DNA of 64,000 nt, from NCBI RefSeq assembly GCF_047663525.1, contig NC_092594.1, positions 33,465,001-33,529,000 of the forward strand, read 5' to 3'. The first letter of the stretch is position 1. Each line of letters starts with the position of its first letter. Source of the stretch: Anas platyrhynchos. Taxonomy: Eukaryota; Chordata; Aves; Anseriformes; Anatidae. Position numbers and translations under genes: made by a program. The notes beneath the pieces were generated by a model that searched no databases, was not told where the DNA came from, and saw only the letters and a program-made list of their open reading frames with translations. Shown here in pieces: positions 1 through 14,500 of this stretch.

Positions 1-2439
1 GGGAAAAAAAAGTATGTATTTCTGATTAGTTCACTATCTATGTAATGGTGTTTTTCTTTAATAAGCAACCAACTTATTAGATTATTTATAAAAAAGGCAG
101 AGCACTCCCCAGCAACACCCCAACTACTAAGTCCGACATCCTGGTGGTTTAAATAAAAGCAGTTCAGCTGACATTCTTTTTCCCCAGCAGATGACTTGGC
201 CTGCCAACATGGCCCATCCCACCACCAAAATCATCATTTTAAGCAAACATTACCCACAAGCTCTTCATTAGACTCCTCACACATCTGTTTCTGATTTTTT
301 CATCAGTGCCTTCCCTACACTGTTTATTTACAGCCCAGAACCTCATTAAAGAGGTAACTTAGTTATAAACAACGTTGTTCTTATTACTACAGATAGTTTT
401 GTAAGTGATTGAAAAATAAGTTTCAAATATTTCTTTAGTTGTTATATAACCTGTTAAACAAGAAATTGAACCTCCTAAGGCTCAGTTTCAATCTCTATAT
501 CCTGATGTCATGTCGTGGCTGAAGGAACAGAAACAGCTGGTATTGCAGCATTTACAGAGCTCTTACAAAGTTTTCCCTTTCACCAGCAACAGAAACAGGC
601 ATAAGCCTACTTCATCTGTTTGGTGTTACAGCTAAACAGAGAAGCACTTCAAGAACTCAGTTGACAGGGAAAGAAGTACCCCAGCTTATCTGCAGAAATT
701 TATTACTGGTATTAATGTAATTTGTTTTTAAACACTCAGATGAGACAGTGATGGCATGAGAAAGGTACCTCCAAAGAGAGATTCATATGTGAGATGTCTG
801 CCTAGGTCAGAGATGATTATCTGATTCTCAGATTTCCATCTTCCCCTAGAGGTGCTTGCTTCCCTCCACAGACTACAGCAGACAGCTAAGCTCCAAGTCA
901 GCTGCTGTCAAACATCTGAAGTTAAAGGTCTCAGCAGCTTGTCACTACCCATGACTGCTCTCCTGTTTAAATTGGCAGTTACTTTTCTTCAGTAACCAGT
1001 AGGTCTACAGCACTTCCCCACGCCAGCCATTCAGTGCGTTACATTGAGCAGCATGCTGTGTCTTTGCCTAAGCAAAGCTGAAGCCAAGAAGCTGGCATTG
1101 CTCCCTGCTGCTCTTCCACCTGTTTCTGTTGTAGTGCCTCCTGTACCTTTCTATCATCAAACAAGGAAGAGCCTTCTTGCAAATATTAAATTATCACAAG
1201 CATGTATTGGACATGCCAGCAACAGGAGAGGAGGAATGTTAGGCTCCAGCCTCCACGTCTGCTTCTGCAGCCCTATTTTCTATTTTCTTTCCCTCTTGAT
1301 CCACTAGCATTCCCCCTTCCTATCCTCAAACAACCCTAAGCACACATTCTCCAAGAAATCCCAGCCAAATGACAGCCATGTAACACATGCACTGAGTCCA
1401 AGACATCCAGATGACACAAGACTGTGCACATACACTGGACCTACTGCGTCTGATGTGTCTACGTGAGTACCCGCATGTCTAGCTTCAATTTCCCAAGCAG
1501 AAATAGAAGGCTCCAGAGATACTCCTTCATTTAGGTTAGGACTGTATCAGTCCCTACTTAAATGATGTTATAAGGTCTGTTACTGGAGCAAACACTCCAA
1601 TAAATGCCTCATCAGTTATGAAATACTTTACACCTCAAGTAGTAAACTGAACAAAGAGCATTAGGAATCAGCAGCCCCAATTACTACATTTGCTTACTTG
1701 CCAGCTTCATGAGCAGGCACAAGTTTCTCATGCTACTAGCTTAAAATTACTAAGTTTCCACTGTATTCTATACTTCAATAACATTAAATGTTAACAGCTG
1801 TATTTACTCAAATACCCTCTGCTATCTATCACACTTCGGAGCAAGTTAAACACATCTTATCTGCTTCTATATACACTTGAACAAGTTCCGAGAAAACTAC
1901 CAAACATTCCCCCACTGTCCTGTTTGCGCTTCTAGTTCATGCTGGCAGACTATTTCCCTGTATAACATCTGAATTGAGCAATGATTCACTCATGTTCCCA
2001 GTCTGTTCATGGCAGTCCCCTCAGACAGTTCTCTTTTTAAACCAGAGAATCGTGACAGTCACGAACCTAGATCTCTAGCACATTAACAATAAGCTGAGCT
2101 TTACTTCCCTTTGTGATTCCAGAATGTTGCCAGAATAACTAAGCACAAGACTTCAAAACCCACCCTAACTTAAATTTGACAAATAGTGAAGCTGACCTTT
2201 CAGAATTGAGATCTCCTATGAAATGTGACTATACAGTTTTCATATTGAAAGACCATGAACAGTCTCAAAGAGACACTGCTTTATAAATCAAAGTTTCATT
2301 AACTGGCAATATAGAGTGCAACGTTGTCATTATAAAGTCCAGAATCTGTTCAAAAAATCTGGGCAAACCTATTCCTAGTGCAGCCCAGGTTGCTGGTTTG
2401 CTAAAGCTTACTATGATACTGTAGCTAATAGGAACTTAC
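1..2439 (-). other. TUT4: TUT4 intron (3' part of the gene continues left)
   Basis: I find no exon here matching the Gln/Pro-rich C-terminal tail of TUT4. The sequence is AT-rich and unremarkable. Confidence 0.6.
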
Positions 2440-2537
2440 ACATTCTGATGACTGTCTAGTACGCAAGGGTCGTTCCACTTGCTGCTGGCTTACAGTCACT
2501 AGCTGTGAATTTACCATGCTTCGGACCAACTGGGTGC
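2440..2537 (-). CDS. TUT4: TUT4 exon, start of C-terminal tail (residues 1330-1362)
   Basis: Encodes TQLVRSMVNSQLVTVSQQQ and LRTRQSSEC, aligning with human QLVRNLVNAQQV and RTRQSSEC. Donor GAATGT|gtaagt. This is the last TUT4 exon I can place; the Pro/Gln-rich exons should follow to the left of the window. Confidence 0.92.
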
Positions 2538-5500
2538 CTAATCAAGGAACAACAAAAAAAATTAAATAAAAACCACAAGGTTATGGATTACAGTATGAAC
2601 ACAGAACTGGGAGTCAGTGACACTGTAAGTCTCATGTGACACAGTGTAGGTAAATCACTTTAACCTCTCCTGCCTTTAAGGGGAAAACTTTCCATCTACT
2701 GGTAACAGCTGACACCAGCTAAAGCCAAAATCTAATTCTGTGTAATACAAATCCTAGCATGAACAAGGTTCACTTTGCTAACTGGTGGGAGTGCTCCTTT
2801 ACACAGGTTTCCACGCTATTGCTGAGTAGTGGGATTTCAAACAACATTGACCAAAAGTTTCTGCTGTTGCCAAAGAGGAAAAAAGGAGATATCAGGATAC
2901 AGAAGCAGCAAGGTTCTCTCCACAGTTCATTTATCATGTCTTTCCCTACTTTTCAAGTACCATGGACCCCGAAGGACATAATTTGAATGGGTTTGCAGTT
3001 AGACTTGTCTCTAAATACCAAAAATAATTTCAAAACTGGATTTAGTTTCTTAATGGATCTGTATGCTTTTAGAAGTGATGCTTAAGACCGCTGATTTTTT
3101 GCTAAAATACATTTACTTACTTCTCACAGATGATAGAGGGTTAGCTAACATTTAAGAAACACTTAGAAAAGGAAATGCATTCAATTATTACTATGATTAC
3201 TACTTCTAAATGCACCCACTGAGAGCGGAAGTCAAATAATGCAAGACTCTGAAGGCTACACTTACTGCTGAGTATGTTTTTACCACCCATACAAAGGTAT
3301 TACTTCTCTTGAAGAAAAGCACCACTTAATCTAAAAGCTGTATTTGCAATGACTGAAAACATTAGTTGCAGTTCACAAGTTAATTACCAGGTCTGAATAG
3401 AAACCTAGAAAGAAGGGATGTCAGAACTTTCAGACAATACTAAGAACAAAAGCTTTCCATACCTGGCACACTACTATTTCTCTGTCGGGTTTGCTTGAAT
3501 TCAGGACAATCTCGTCTAACATGACCCACATCTCCACAGATGAAACACCTCTTCTCTCTCGTTTCTCTATCTTCTTCTTTCACTTCTTTTTCATCATCTT
3601 TCTCATTCTCTTTTTTCTTCAACCTGAATGATAATTTTTTATTAGCACTATTATAAAAACCACAAAGAAAAATGTCCGTTGAGTTGTTAGATTGTGCAAA
3701 GGAAGCTGTTACATAACCAACAGCTGTACCAACATGTAAGTACTTCAGGAATACCAGAAAATTATTAGTGATCAGGAACCAAGACAAGAGGCAAAGGTCT
3801 TCTTCAACACAAGGGCTCTAGGATTATTGAATATTAGTACCGTTTTATGAGCTGTACATACAATTTGAGAGAGAGTCTGTGTGGCTGCACTGTGGCAGCA
3901 GTTTTTGTGAAGAACAGATCACAATCTCAAATTTTAACTTTTAAAACGTTAGCTTTATGTATTACTTACCTCCTCCTCTTTGGACAGTCTTTCATGTAGT
4001 GACCAATTTTTCCACAGACACGACAACATCTGTCATTGGGTGCCAATTCCCCATCTGTCAGCACTTTCGAGTCAAAAAAGTATTCCTATCAAAATGCATC
4101 AGACAGATACAATGTATAAACCAGTCACTTAAAAAGACTGATAAATGAAAGAATAACAGAAAGCTTGCCTCTTCTTTTGTTCACATCTTGTGAGTCTGTT
4201 GGGTTTTTTTAGCTACACAAATAGCTACAAAAGCTCTTAAAGCTGTTTCTGGGTTTTAAAGCTGATTTTGCTGTTTTCTGCAATACTTAATGCCATACAG
4301 TGAAAAGACAACAAAACAAAACACCAAAATAAGCTTACTCCTCGCCAAACTGCCACGAATACCCATCCACCACCCAACTACTCCTGTGAATTTTATACCA
4401 CAGAAGCCCAATACTAAGCAGTACATTTTATAGAGGCAATGCATAATTACACAGATTAAGTTGATAAAATCGATAAATACATACAAGAGATTTTCTCTGG
4501 ACACATCATTTTAGTGGTCCGAGGAAAGTTAAAAAAAAAAACCTAAAAACTATGAAAACTTACAGCTTCTCTTCCAACAGTTGGGTAGAACGGGGTACCA
4601 AATAATTTCCTCCCATTGATAAATGCCTTCATTATGAAATTGGTCACTATTGAAGAAAGATAAAATTATTAGGAAACAGAAAAGGCACAACACTTTAGAA
4701 AACAGTAGCTGTTAATGATTAGAAGAAATTAATAGCTTACTTTTCCTAGAGACTCCAGCACCAAGATTATGATTCAAGTCAAAAGGATCTGTGTAAAAAA
4801 AGGGGGAAAAACAAATCTGAGTTGAAAAAATGTAATGCAGCATAACTTTTATTAACCTAATTTTTATTAACAGCACTTTAAAGATGTATAATTAAAAGTC
4901 TGGAGTCCAACCTCACTTAGTAAGCTGTAGGACTTGCAATTTTTTATTTTTAAACATTGATGGTAGTTTACTTACATAAAGATCCTGTGCAACAATGAGA
5001 ACAGATCCCAAAACAACAGCATACATCACTCCTTCATTAATGGAATCAAAATTCAACAAGTACCTTCGATAGCAATACATTTGGATGTCCACTGTTTCTC
5101 AAATGTAGTTAACAGCTTCTTCTGCCGGATGCTGATCACATATTCCTTGAAGTCAAATTCTTCAGTGTAGAACCGCAGCAACCCTAGCCAGAGTTCTCCA
5201 AGTGATTCAGTGTTCTTCCCAAGAGAAGGCAGACGCTTCTTCTACATGCAATTGAAGACAATTTATACAGGTACAGTATTAAAAAAACACTTTTCCTACT
5301 CTCAAACCACCTCGTTGTCTACCATGGACAGGCCACCGTAAGGTGCAACTAACAAGTCACTATAGTTAAAAGCAATCCTGGATCGGGCTGATGTTATTAT
5401 TTAACATTACATATATTTTTTATATGTATATAAAAGGTAGACCCTCCTTTCAGCAAAATAGAGTTAACGTGGTAAGTTGTAATAATATGGATACAGAATT

Positions 5501-8500
5501 TTAACTACTCTTTTGTGAACTGCACTGTTAAAAATATATCACTTTCTCATAAAAACAATCTTCAAGCTTTAGTTACTCTTCTGGAATTAGAATATTACCA
5601 ATTCTTCCATGTCATCAAAGAAAAAGGCATTCCATCCATCCACCATTCTCTGTGGAATCTGTTTTCCATCAAATATCTGCCAAAATAGAAAGGGACACAG
5701 TTACCACTCTAATTCAAAGTCACCATAGAGGACCTGCAGTTGTTAAGAAACTGCACAAAAATAGAAATCTTTTAATTTTAGCTATTACTTGTTATATGGG
5801 CAGTATTTCCAATTGGTAAAGGACTTGGGAATCTTTTTGTATTTTTGCTATCTCTCTCTTAAAGTCCTTGGATATTTTATTTTTAATGGTTCCTTACAAC
5901 TAAGAAAACGTGACTAAATAACCTCATCAAGATTCCGACATCCCTCTTGCCCGCAAAATCTGTAAGTAGACTTTATGAGATTTCTATTACATCGGCTTTA
6001 GCAAAGCCAAGGGGAAATTCCACTGTTATTTAAATGTACTCTCAGAGGTAGCAATAAAATAACAACCCCCAACCGCTACTGAAGTATCACCAAGAAAGTC
6101 AGAATCTCAACTGCTGTGTTTAAACCAATTTTCTTCTTGTAAGCAGGCAAGTAGAAAGTCCAAGAGTGGTAATTTTCAGAAGTGCTCAACAGTTACAGCG
6201 TATCCAGGGAGAGGCAGATAGCTAACTAAGTATATTCCTTCACTTACACAAAGAAGGTACAGAATGTTATTTTCTTAAATAAAGTTGCCAGGCACATGCC
6301 AAACAGTACCTTTAAAGTTGTACCAAAGCAATCGTTACCCCTTTTTTCCCCCCTTACCTTATCAAAACAGAAAATGAACTCTGTTATAGATGAATAATTG
6401 AACATTTTAAAAAAAAAAAGTTTGACAGTAATTGATAGACTTGCATCTCATGAGCATCTGCCACAACCTTATTATTACAATTCCCTTCCCTCCCTCACCT
6501 GCCTATTTTTTGTTCAAGCCTGCTTATTATGTAAATATCATCCTAAAGCCAAAATCCCAAAGTAAACTTAACAGCAGAATTTAAATCTAACAGATTCCTG
6601 GTTCTGTTGCGACTTACCTGTTAAGCTTTACCCACTAAAACCGTGTGAGAGTTAGAAGCTTGTTAATGAGGAAGTACCTTGCATTTCATTCATCCCTCTA
6701 ACCCTAAAACACACAGATTTCTCAGGTCTGGCTTGAAGCTACAGTGCATTTATTTTCCTAGACTATTTTTCTGTAAACCTACCTCCTGAAGAACTGGAAT
6801 AACTGGTGGATTTCTCTGTTGTAGGAAGTACAAAACCATAAGGATATAGGCATATGAAGACAGACTACCACGGGATGCATCACCAATGTCACAGCGCTGA
6901 AAAAAATACATTTTAAATAAAGTATTGAATTTACATTACATTATTCAAGAGTAATAACTATGACAGTGAGCAAACACAATCCCACCAGTAATAAAGAACA
7001 CATTTATTTCATAACTAAAAATTGGTCTATGAAACATGAAAAATAAAAGGCGTTTTAATCAAGCATCATCTGGCAAGCCTAGAACCCAATTAGACCGACA
7101 TAAAAACAGAAACCCTTCTAATAGACAAAATATTTTTGGTTTATAACGTGCTGGAATACATGCTAGGAACATTACTGTCTTTCATGGAAATGGACAATTG
7201 AATTCTGAGATTAGAACTTGATTCTGACACACATAATCAGATGGAGTATAGTCAGCTTAAGAAAGTGTGAGTCTTCATATCAATAGCATTCTGCTATCTT
7301 GCTTAATAGCAACTGTAAAGGAAAGATAAACTTAGTGGTTGTATCAGAAAACACAAATACATGCGTACAAATAAGTATAACCTTTTAATATTACCTTTGC
7401 AAAAACTTTCATTGTATAGCCCAGATACTGCACTCTAGGATCAATAGCTGCATATGTAGCCAGCATTCTTGTATTATGCTGTGCCTGAAAAAAACAAAAT
7501 TAAACAGGTTTTTCAATGTAATTTACGGTTTACTGTAGTGTAGTCTGCAGTTGAAGCACAGGAAATGCAGAATACAATTGGAGGATAAAAAACACACACA
7601 GCTATTCTGCAATATTCATGCAACATTTCCTGCACAAACATGACTGAAAGGTGAAATCAGGACATCATTAACAACAACTGTGGAAAACACCACCAAAAAA
7701 ACTAAGTCTGTAAGATGACTCACAACTGGATCAAATCCGACTAATTCAATTTTCATAGGAGAATGTGAGCCCATTACATAAGAAATAGTGCAGTTCATTG
7801 TACTAGGCGTAAGCTGGGATGAGATGTACTATTCATGATGGCAGAAAGGCCACTGACTAACAGCTTTTTGGAAGCATTCACAAAAATGCTGTATCATGAT
7901 ACTGATATGCCATCACGCTACTTTCTTTGGGATTAGGGTGTGGCTACTATTTAAATAATGTAGGAAAAAAAAGGAACACACACAAACACTGTAATTCCAG
8001 TCTCAAAATTACTCCCTCAGATGATTATTTGAAAGAGTTGCAACAAATTAAAAAGTTTTCTTGAACACAAAGGCAAACAAACAGATGCTTACCAGTGTAT
8101 TGTATAAACTGATATCCCCTTCTAAGCCACTCCGTCTATGTTCAAATTTTACTATAGGCACTTTGGCTGTTGTTATAGGCAAGATGTTTCTCAAACCTGG
8201 AGAGGCAACACTTTAGTACATAAAACATTTCTATTAACTACGTATATAGTAAAAGTAAGTATAAAACAGACAATACTTTAAAACACGTACCTGGATGCTT
8301 CTTGAGAACTTTTGCCAAACCTTCTATTATTTCCTTACAGTTCAATTTCTAGGGAAAATAAATATCACAGCTTCAGATGTTTAAACATGGATTCTGTCCC
8401 AACAAGCACACTTACCATCAAACATGTATTTTGTATAGGAAAAGTCTACGTACAAAAAAGAAATAATCTATAAGCCATTTATGTAAACTTGTGGCTCATA

Positions 8501-11500
8501 CTCTCTGTGTGGACATTTACGGTGCTCTGAATGTCTATCTACTGAGCACTAAGTAAACTAAGCTGTATCTTATCTTGCTTCAGTTGTGTGGAGTAAAACA
8601 AGCCAGTGTGCTACTAGCAAAATCCTACCTGCTCTGTGCACAGAAATCCAAACTGAATGAAAAACCTTATAAAGTTCTTGAATTTAAACAGTAAAACACA
8701 CCAACTTCAGGAGTTCTTACCTCCGCATTTTCATGCCCTTCCAATGTCATGCAGATATCTAGATCACTGTCCCGAAATCCAAATCCATTTTTTGAAGAGC
8801 CAAACAAGCAAAGTCTGGCTTTGTCTGATCAAAAAAGTAGATCAAAAATCAAATAAAGTAAAACAGAGTTCTTTTGCAGTTTAACAGTAAAATTCCATGC
8901 TTACCATGGAATACTGCTTACTTGAGATGTCTGGGTGCACATAAAAATGAGTTTTAGACAAGCTTACAACATCATTTCTAACAATTCGTATTTGATAATG
9001 GAAGAAGCATACTATTTGAACTGATTTATAGAAATTGAGGTAGGAAGAAAAAACATGCAGTTTTTGAGTGAGGTGTGTTACAGTGTCACTAGCCATTTAA
9101 ATGTCATCCTTAAGTGCGGTAATTTATTTTTATTTTTTATTTTTTATTTTTTAATATGCAATTGCACTTTCCTTTTTTAAATAAATCAACATGCAAACCC
9201 AGACACCAGTAAAACTCAAAATAGCTCTGCTTTGTCTGTGGGGTTAAGGCACTTAAAATATAAATGGAACCAAAAATATTACTGGATCTATGTTGCATAT
9301 TGTTCCCGTAACTATGTAAGTTTGCCCTCATTAAGTTTCTATAGCCATAACATTGCTTTTATCTTCTTGAACAATGTAAGAATAATAATACTTTACAGAG
9401 CAGTATTTCAAAATGGTTTTATATACAACACACATTTTTGTTTGAAACAAAATATTGTAATGCATTTCCATTCTTGTAAAGGAAAAGAAAGTTACGTAGC
9501 CAAGACAAAGCAATTTCTTCTTAAAATACATTTTGCTGCTAAACTGGAGCCCTAAACCTTTAATGGAATCTGAAATCTTAAAGTATTTCAAGGCTCTGTA
9601 ACAGGTCTCAATCGTCAGCTGCTGCCAATAAGCGGAGGGCACAGCCAGCAGACAGAAGTGTAATTCACAGTTCCTTGATCACTGGCCAGCTACAGCAAAA
9701 TGAACGGCCTTCTGTGTAAAGCAATGGACTGGAATTCAGGAGACCTGTGTTTGGTACCTGCCTCTAGCACTATTTTATAGCATCTCCAAAAAGGTCAATT
9801 CTCATCTCCATGCCTTGATTCCATCACTACAATATGATACTTCTTCCTATTTTATAAAAGGGACATGAAGATATAAACTAAGGTTTCCAAGACACTCGAA
9901 CACTGGTGACTTGGCAACTAAAGTACTTGGCCCACAACTCAGATAACATGAAACCCAGCTGGCCAGGACCCATTCAGTCTTTTGCTTTTTTTGTCCTGAC
10001 TGCAATAGTTCTGTATCTGCATTATCACTCTTGCAGCTTTTCCTACACTCTGGAGACTCTCCCATGGAATGGCACAGGATGGATGTTTGCTTTAGAAGAC
10101 TACAAGATAGGTTTACATGCAGAGTTAAAACCAGATGCCACTGCTTTAAACATGGACAATGAGCGTTAATGAGGTGAATTAAAACTTCACACTGGACAAT
10201 TTCAGTGGAGAAAGCAGTATCAAGAATCACTACCTACAGTTACATACCATTATACTCTTTTCGAATAAATCTTTCCAAACTTGCCAGAATTTGTTCTCTG
10301 TTTTGTTGCTCAGATAAAGGAGGAGATAATTCATCTAAATAAAAACAAGTTAAAACACAGTCAACCTGTGACATTCTGCTACCTCAAAAATCTTTTCAGA
10401 TAACTAAAATAATCTGATTATATACATTTTTAAACAAACATTTGCTCTCCTTGAATATCAATTAAAATGTTTTTCTTTCTTTTTATGATGTCATTACAGT
10501 TGCTGGGATTTTCTTTCAAATGTCTGATCTTTTGGCAATTAGCCAAACACTGCACCCAAAAGGGGATTTTCCCACAAGATGACGTACAAATTGACAAACA
10601 CAAGATCTAGTTCTGCCCAGAGACAAGTTTTCTGAGAACACCATCAACTTCTTAGTAACTAACCTAGCAGAACTTCTTCTCATTGAATGTACTAGAATGA
10701 GCGTTTTAACCCTATAATTTTTTTTTTCATATCACATATCACGGTTCAACTTACCAAAACATCTCTTACAGACGATATCAAGTATTTCTCGAAACCTGTC
10801 TGTCAATGGTGGTAGTGGTTTTAGATCAATTTTCTTAAAATCCTCTGGGCAGTCATTTTTGGAATGTCCATCCCGTTTGCAGATGCTGCATACTATAGTT
10901 GGAGGCTTACCAAAAAAAATAAAAAAACACAAATACCATTTTCCTTATAAAATTGTTCAGCAGATCCAGCATTTGCATTTAAATTATGCAACCAAGAATA
11001 TTTAACATCTGAACAGCAGAGCATCTACAAAGAACATGAGCACGTCTCAACAGGCTGCATTTATTTCTCACAGTGCATAAGAGCACCTGAAAATTCTACA
11101 AGAAAGTAGATGTGGAAATCAAAAAGCTGTGCATAATATGGGGGCAACAGACTGCCTAGTATAAATGATGTAGATGTTCAGTGGTTTTCAGTCCTGAGTA
11201 ACAGGTACTCTAAAAATGCCAGAGCTACCATTCATAACAGACTGGAACAACAGACAGAAAATCCCATTACCCATCCACCCTTAATTTTAGTTATTTGAGA
11301 ATACCAGCCCACTCATACCAGCACAGCTTAAATAAGCCACTTACCTTTCCTGAAGTTAAAATAAACTTATCAAATACATAATGCATTTCTTCCGTAGAGA
11401 GTCTGCCTTCATCTTTGAGATCATGAGCTTCCACCATTGCTTTGCAGTTGTGCGAGGTAGCTGGTGTGCCAGTGCACTGATTCTGAGAAGACTCTGTTAC

Positions 11501-14500
11501 CAAATTCTGTCTACTTTCAGCATCAGAAAATTCATTACTAGAATTTGTGTCATAGGACTGATGTTCACTGCAGTTACAATGGTGGCTTAGCTCACCTTCA
11601 GTTAGACAAGCTTCTGAAATTTCTAGATCATCCCTCTCTTTAAGTGATTTTTGCTTTAATTCACAGCATTCGTTAGAAATAAGGGATAAAGCTGTTTCTT
11701 TGTCTTCATCATAACTAGAATCCAACGTTGTAAGTAGCAAAGAGTCTCTGTTCTTGGAAGTATATTTTTTGGCTACACATTCTACCATTTCATTACATTC
11801 AAGATCATTCTCTGGTATGTTACATCCACTTCCTGTATTTTGTTTATCTACAACTTTTTTCCCTTGTGGAAGGCAACAGTTGGCAACAGATTCTTCAGAT
11901 CTTGTGGATTTCTTATTAATTTTCCCTTTTTCTTTCTTTCTGGTATCTGGCTTGGATTTAATCCCATCTTTACTTTGTGGACACGCAAAATATTTATACG
12001 CTGTCCTAAATCGCTCCAGGATGTACTCAAATACCATCTGGCTATTTAGACTTCGTGCAACATTCCTTTTTAGTGCAAAAGGATCTAGGAAGAAAAACAA
12101 TAATTTCATTAGCAATCTTTAATTGCTGCATTTCAAATAGCTAATCCAGACTAAAGTAGTTAAAACACTTAAATTATGATACAGTAGTTCAAAGTGAAAG
12201 ATTCTTATAACATAATCCAGAACCGCATTTGGATACACTTAGACAATGTAGGGCCCATAAGGCTTCTTGGATTTCCTCCATACAAAACAACACGTGTGGC
12301 CACAAATGGCCAGCTAACATAAGCTACCCTGAATAGAGTTAGTTTTAAAAGGAAAAAACACAGGTACATTATGCCACTATATCATGGTGAACTTCTAAGC
12401 TAGAAATGCAAATAAACGTCCACTTATTTTGCCTTTGTAAGTCTGACTGCACATTTTGCTTCATTAAAGAAGGATTTGCATTTCCAGTACAAAATTAATT
12501 TATCTAAGAGTAATGTTATGGTTATAAGTATGACGTGAACTAATCGCACCAGGTTTCATTCTTAGTCCTTCCTAGCAATTTCTAGATCAAACATTTTTTC
12601 CAAGTAAAAAGAGCACTTACATAGTTGCTCTACGTTTCCCTTGGAAGACAGAATCAAATTGAGATTCTGTTACTCACTTCATAATTTCAGTTACAAATTT
12701 TACATTAAAAAAACAAAGACACTACTGCACACACACAAAAAACACACGCAACAGAAGCTGAATACAATCTTTCTTTCTCAAGAATTTGTCTTTTCATCTT
12801 ACAGGTTTTGGTTTCCCTCACACTGACTACATACTAGTCTAATTTTAAAGCTTTCTAGCTAAAACTGATCGAAGGAAAGTATTGGGAAGAAAAGAATTGG
12901 GAAAAGAAAGCCATGTGAGTGATTTCAAGATCCTCTACTTGACATACACCTCAACAATTCATTACCTGAATGAGAAGGAAAAGTAAGGAGAAGGAAAACC
13001 TTACTGACTGGTCCTTCAATATTCCTTTAGTAACTTATTCTTTACCTGTATGATTCTCCTTGACCTATTTATCCTTACCCCTCTCTCACCTCATATGTGT
13101 TACAGAAAACACAATTCATCAACATATCTGTATCAACTGTGTCCAAAATTCATTACTCATGCTTTCATAAAAATATCACCTTAAATGGTTTCTTAGCCTT
13201 CCTCACATCCCCAATTCTTGTATTCTTAAGGCCAATTCAGAATGCCATGTATTGCTCTGTGACTTTCCCTGTTAAGTATCGTTTACATATTTTTTCTGAG
13301 CTGAGGAACAGAAATAAAGACGTCTTCCAGTTATAAAGAAGTAACAGACAAAACACATTTCTTTCTTTGTGTTTCTCTCCCCAAAATACATAACTCAGGT
13401 TACGTATTACCATCAAATTCACATGGTCTTCTCCCCACAAAAGCATTTCTCAGACCATGGTATTCAGACCATGAAGCATAGTCTATGACGTGCTATTCAG
13501 TTTCACAGCATGGAAATACTACCAACAGGGAAAGGGGCAGGGGTTACTTTAGTGGTTTGCTTCAGTTCAACCTGATCAGAGTTAATCTCTCTGCTCAGCC
13601 TGCATCAGAATCAGAAAAACTGATAGCTGGCAACACTCAAAATACATTGTGGTTATGGAAATGCATGTAGAGGTGCCAAAAATTCATAATACCGGAATTA
13701 ACAAAAAGGAAAAAAAACAATGGTTTACAGAATTAATGGTTTACAGAAATAAATTAAATAGATGGAGATAATAACAGAATGTTAAGAAACAGTGAGAAAA
13801 ATTTACACATTTTTTTTCAAGGACTAGAATTGCAAAAAGTAATGCTACAGAGAAAAATGGTCTGTAAACAGTCTAAACAGTTGACAGAATGTACCAAAAA
13901 AAGAAAACTTTCCTCTCCAATATCATTTAATTTACTGTCCAGATATGCTGCAACAGACCTGTTAAGTACAGGGTATATGAAGATAATAACGTATGATGAC
14001 TACAGAACTAGAAAAAGGTATTATCCTACCTTCAATGGCTATTCGCCTTTTAGGCCAGTTCTTGTTCTCTCTGGTTAAGAGTTCTTGTACCCGTATGCTG
14101 ATGACATATTCCTCCAAAGCAAATTCCAGTGTGTAAAACTTCAACAGTTCTAACCACAGTTGCCCCAGTGAAACTTGGTGAGGGGTTTTGAATGCTAAGA
14201 GTGACTGAAATAAACAGATAAGAAGACTCAGCTGCACTAAGAAATACAAACTTTTTTTTTCCTGCTTCCATCCAGTATTAATGTTTAAAGATCAAAAACA
14301 GGACTAGGACACAGAATATGATTTCAGCGAAATAAAACCATTGACTTACGTTGCCGTGTTTCTCCTTTGTATTATTTTGGCTTTCCACTTCTGAGCTGGT
14401 TACCTTCTTACCACCACCTTTTTGTTGTTCAACTTTAGTTTTACCTTCTGCTCCAACTGAGTTTTTTGCTGAACCATTTGTTGACGGTTTGTACTCCCAC

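Noticed and set aside
9232..9642. Overlapping frames of about 105 codons on both strands
   Set aside because: Inside a TUT4 intron, AT-rich composition dominated by Phe, Tyr, Lys and Asn, no splice context and no recognisable domain.
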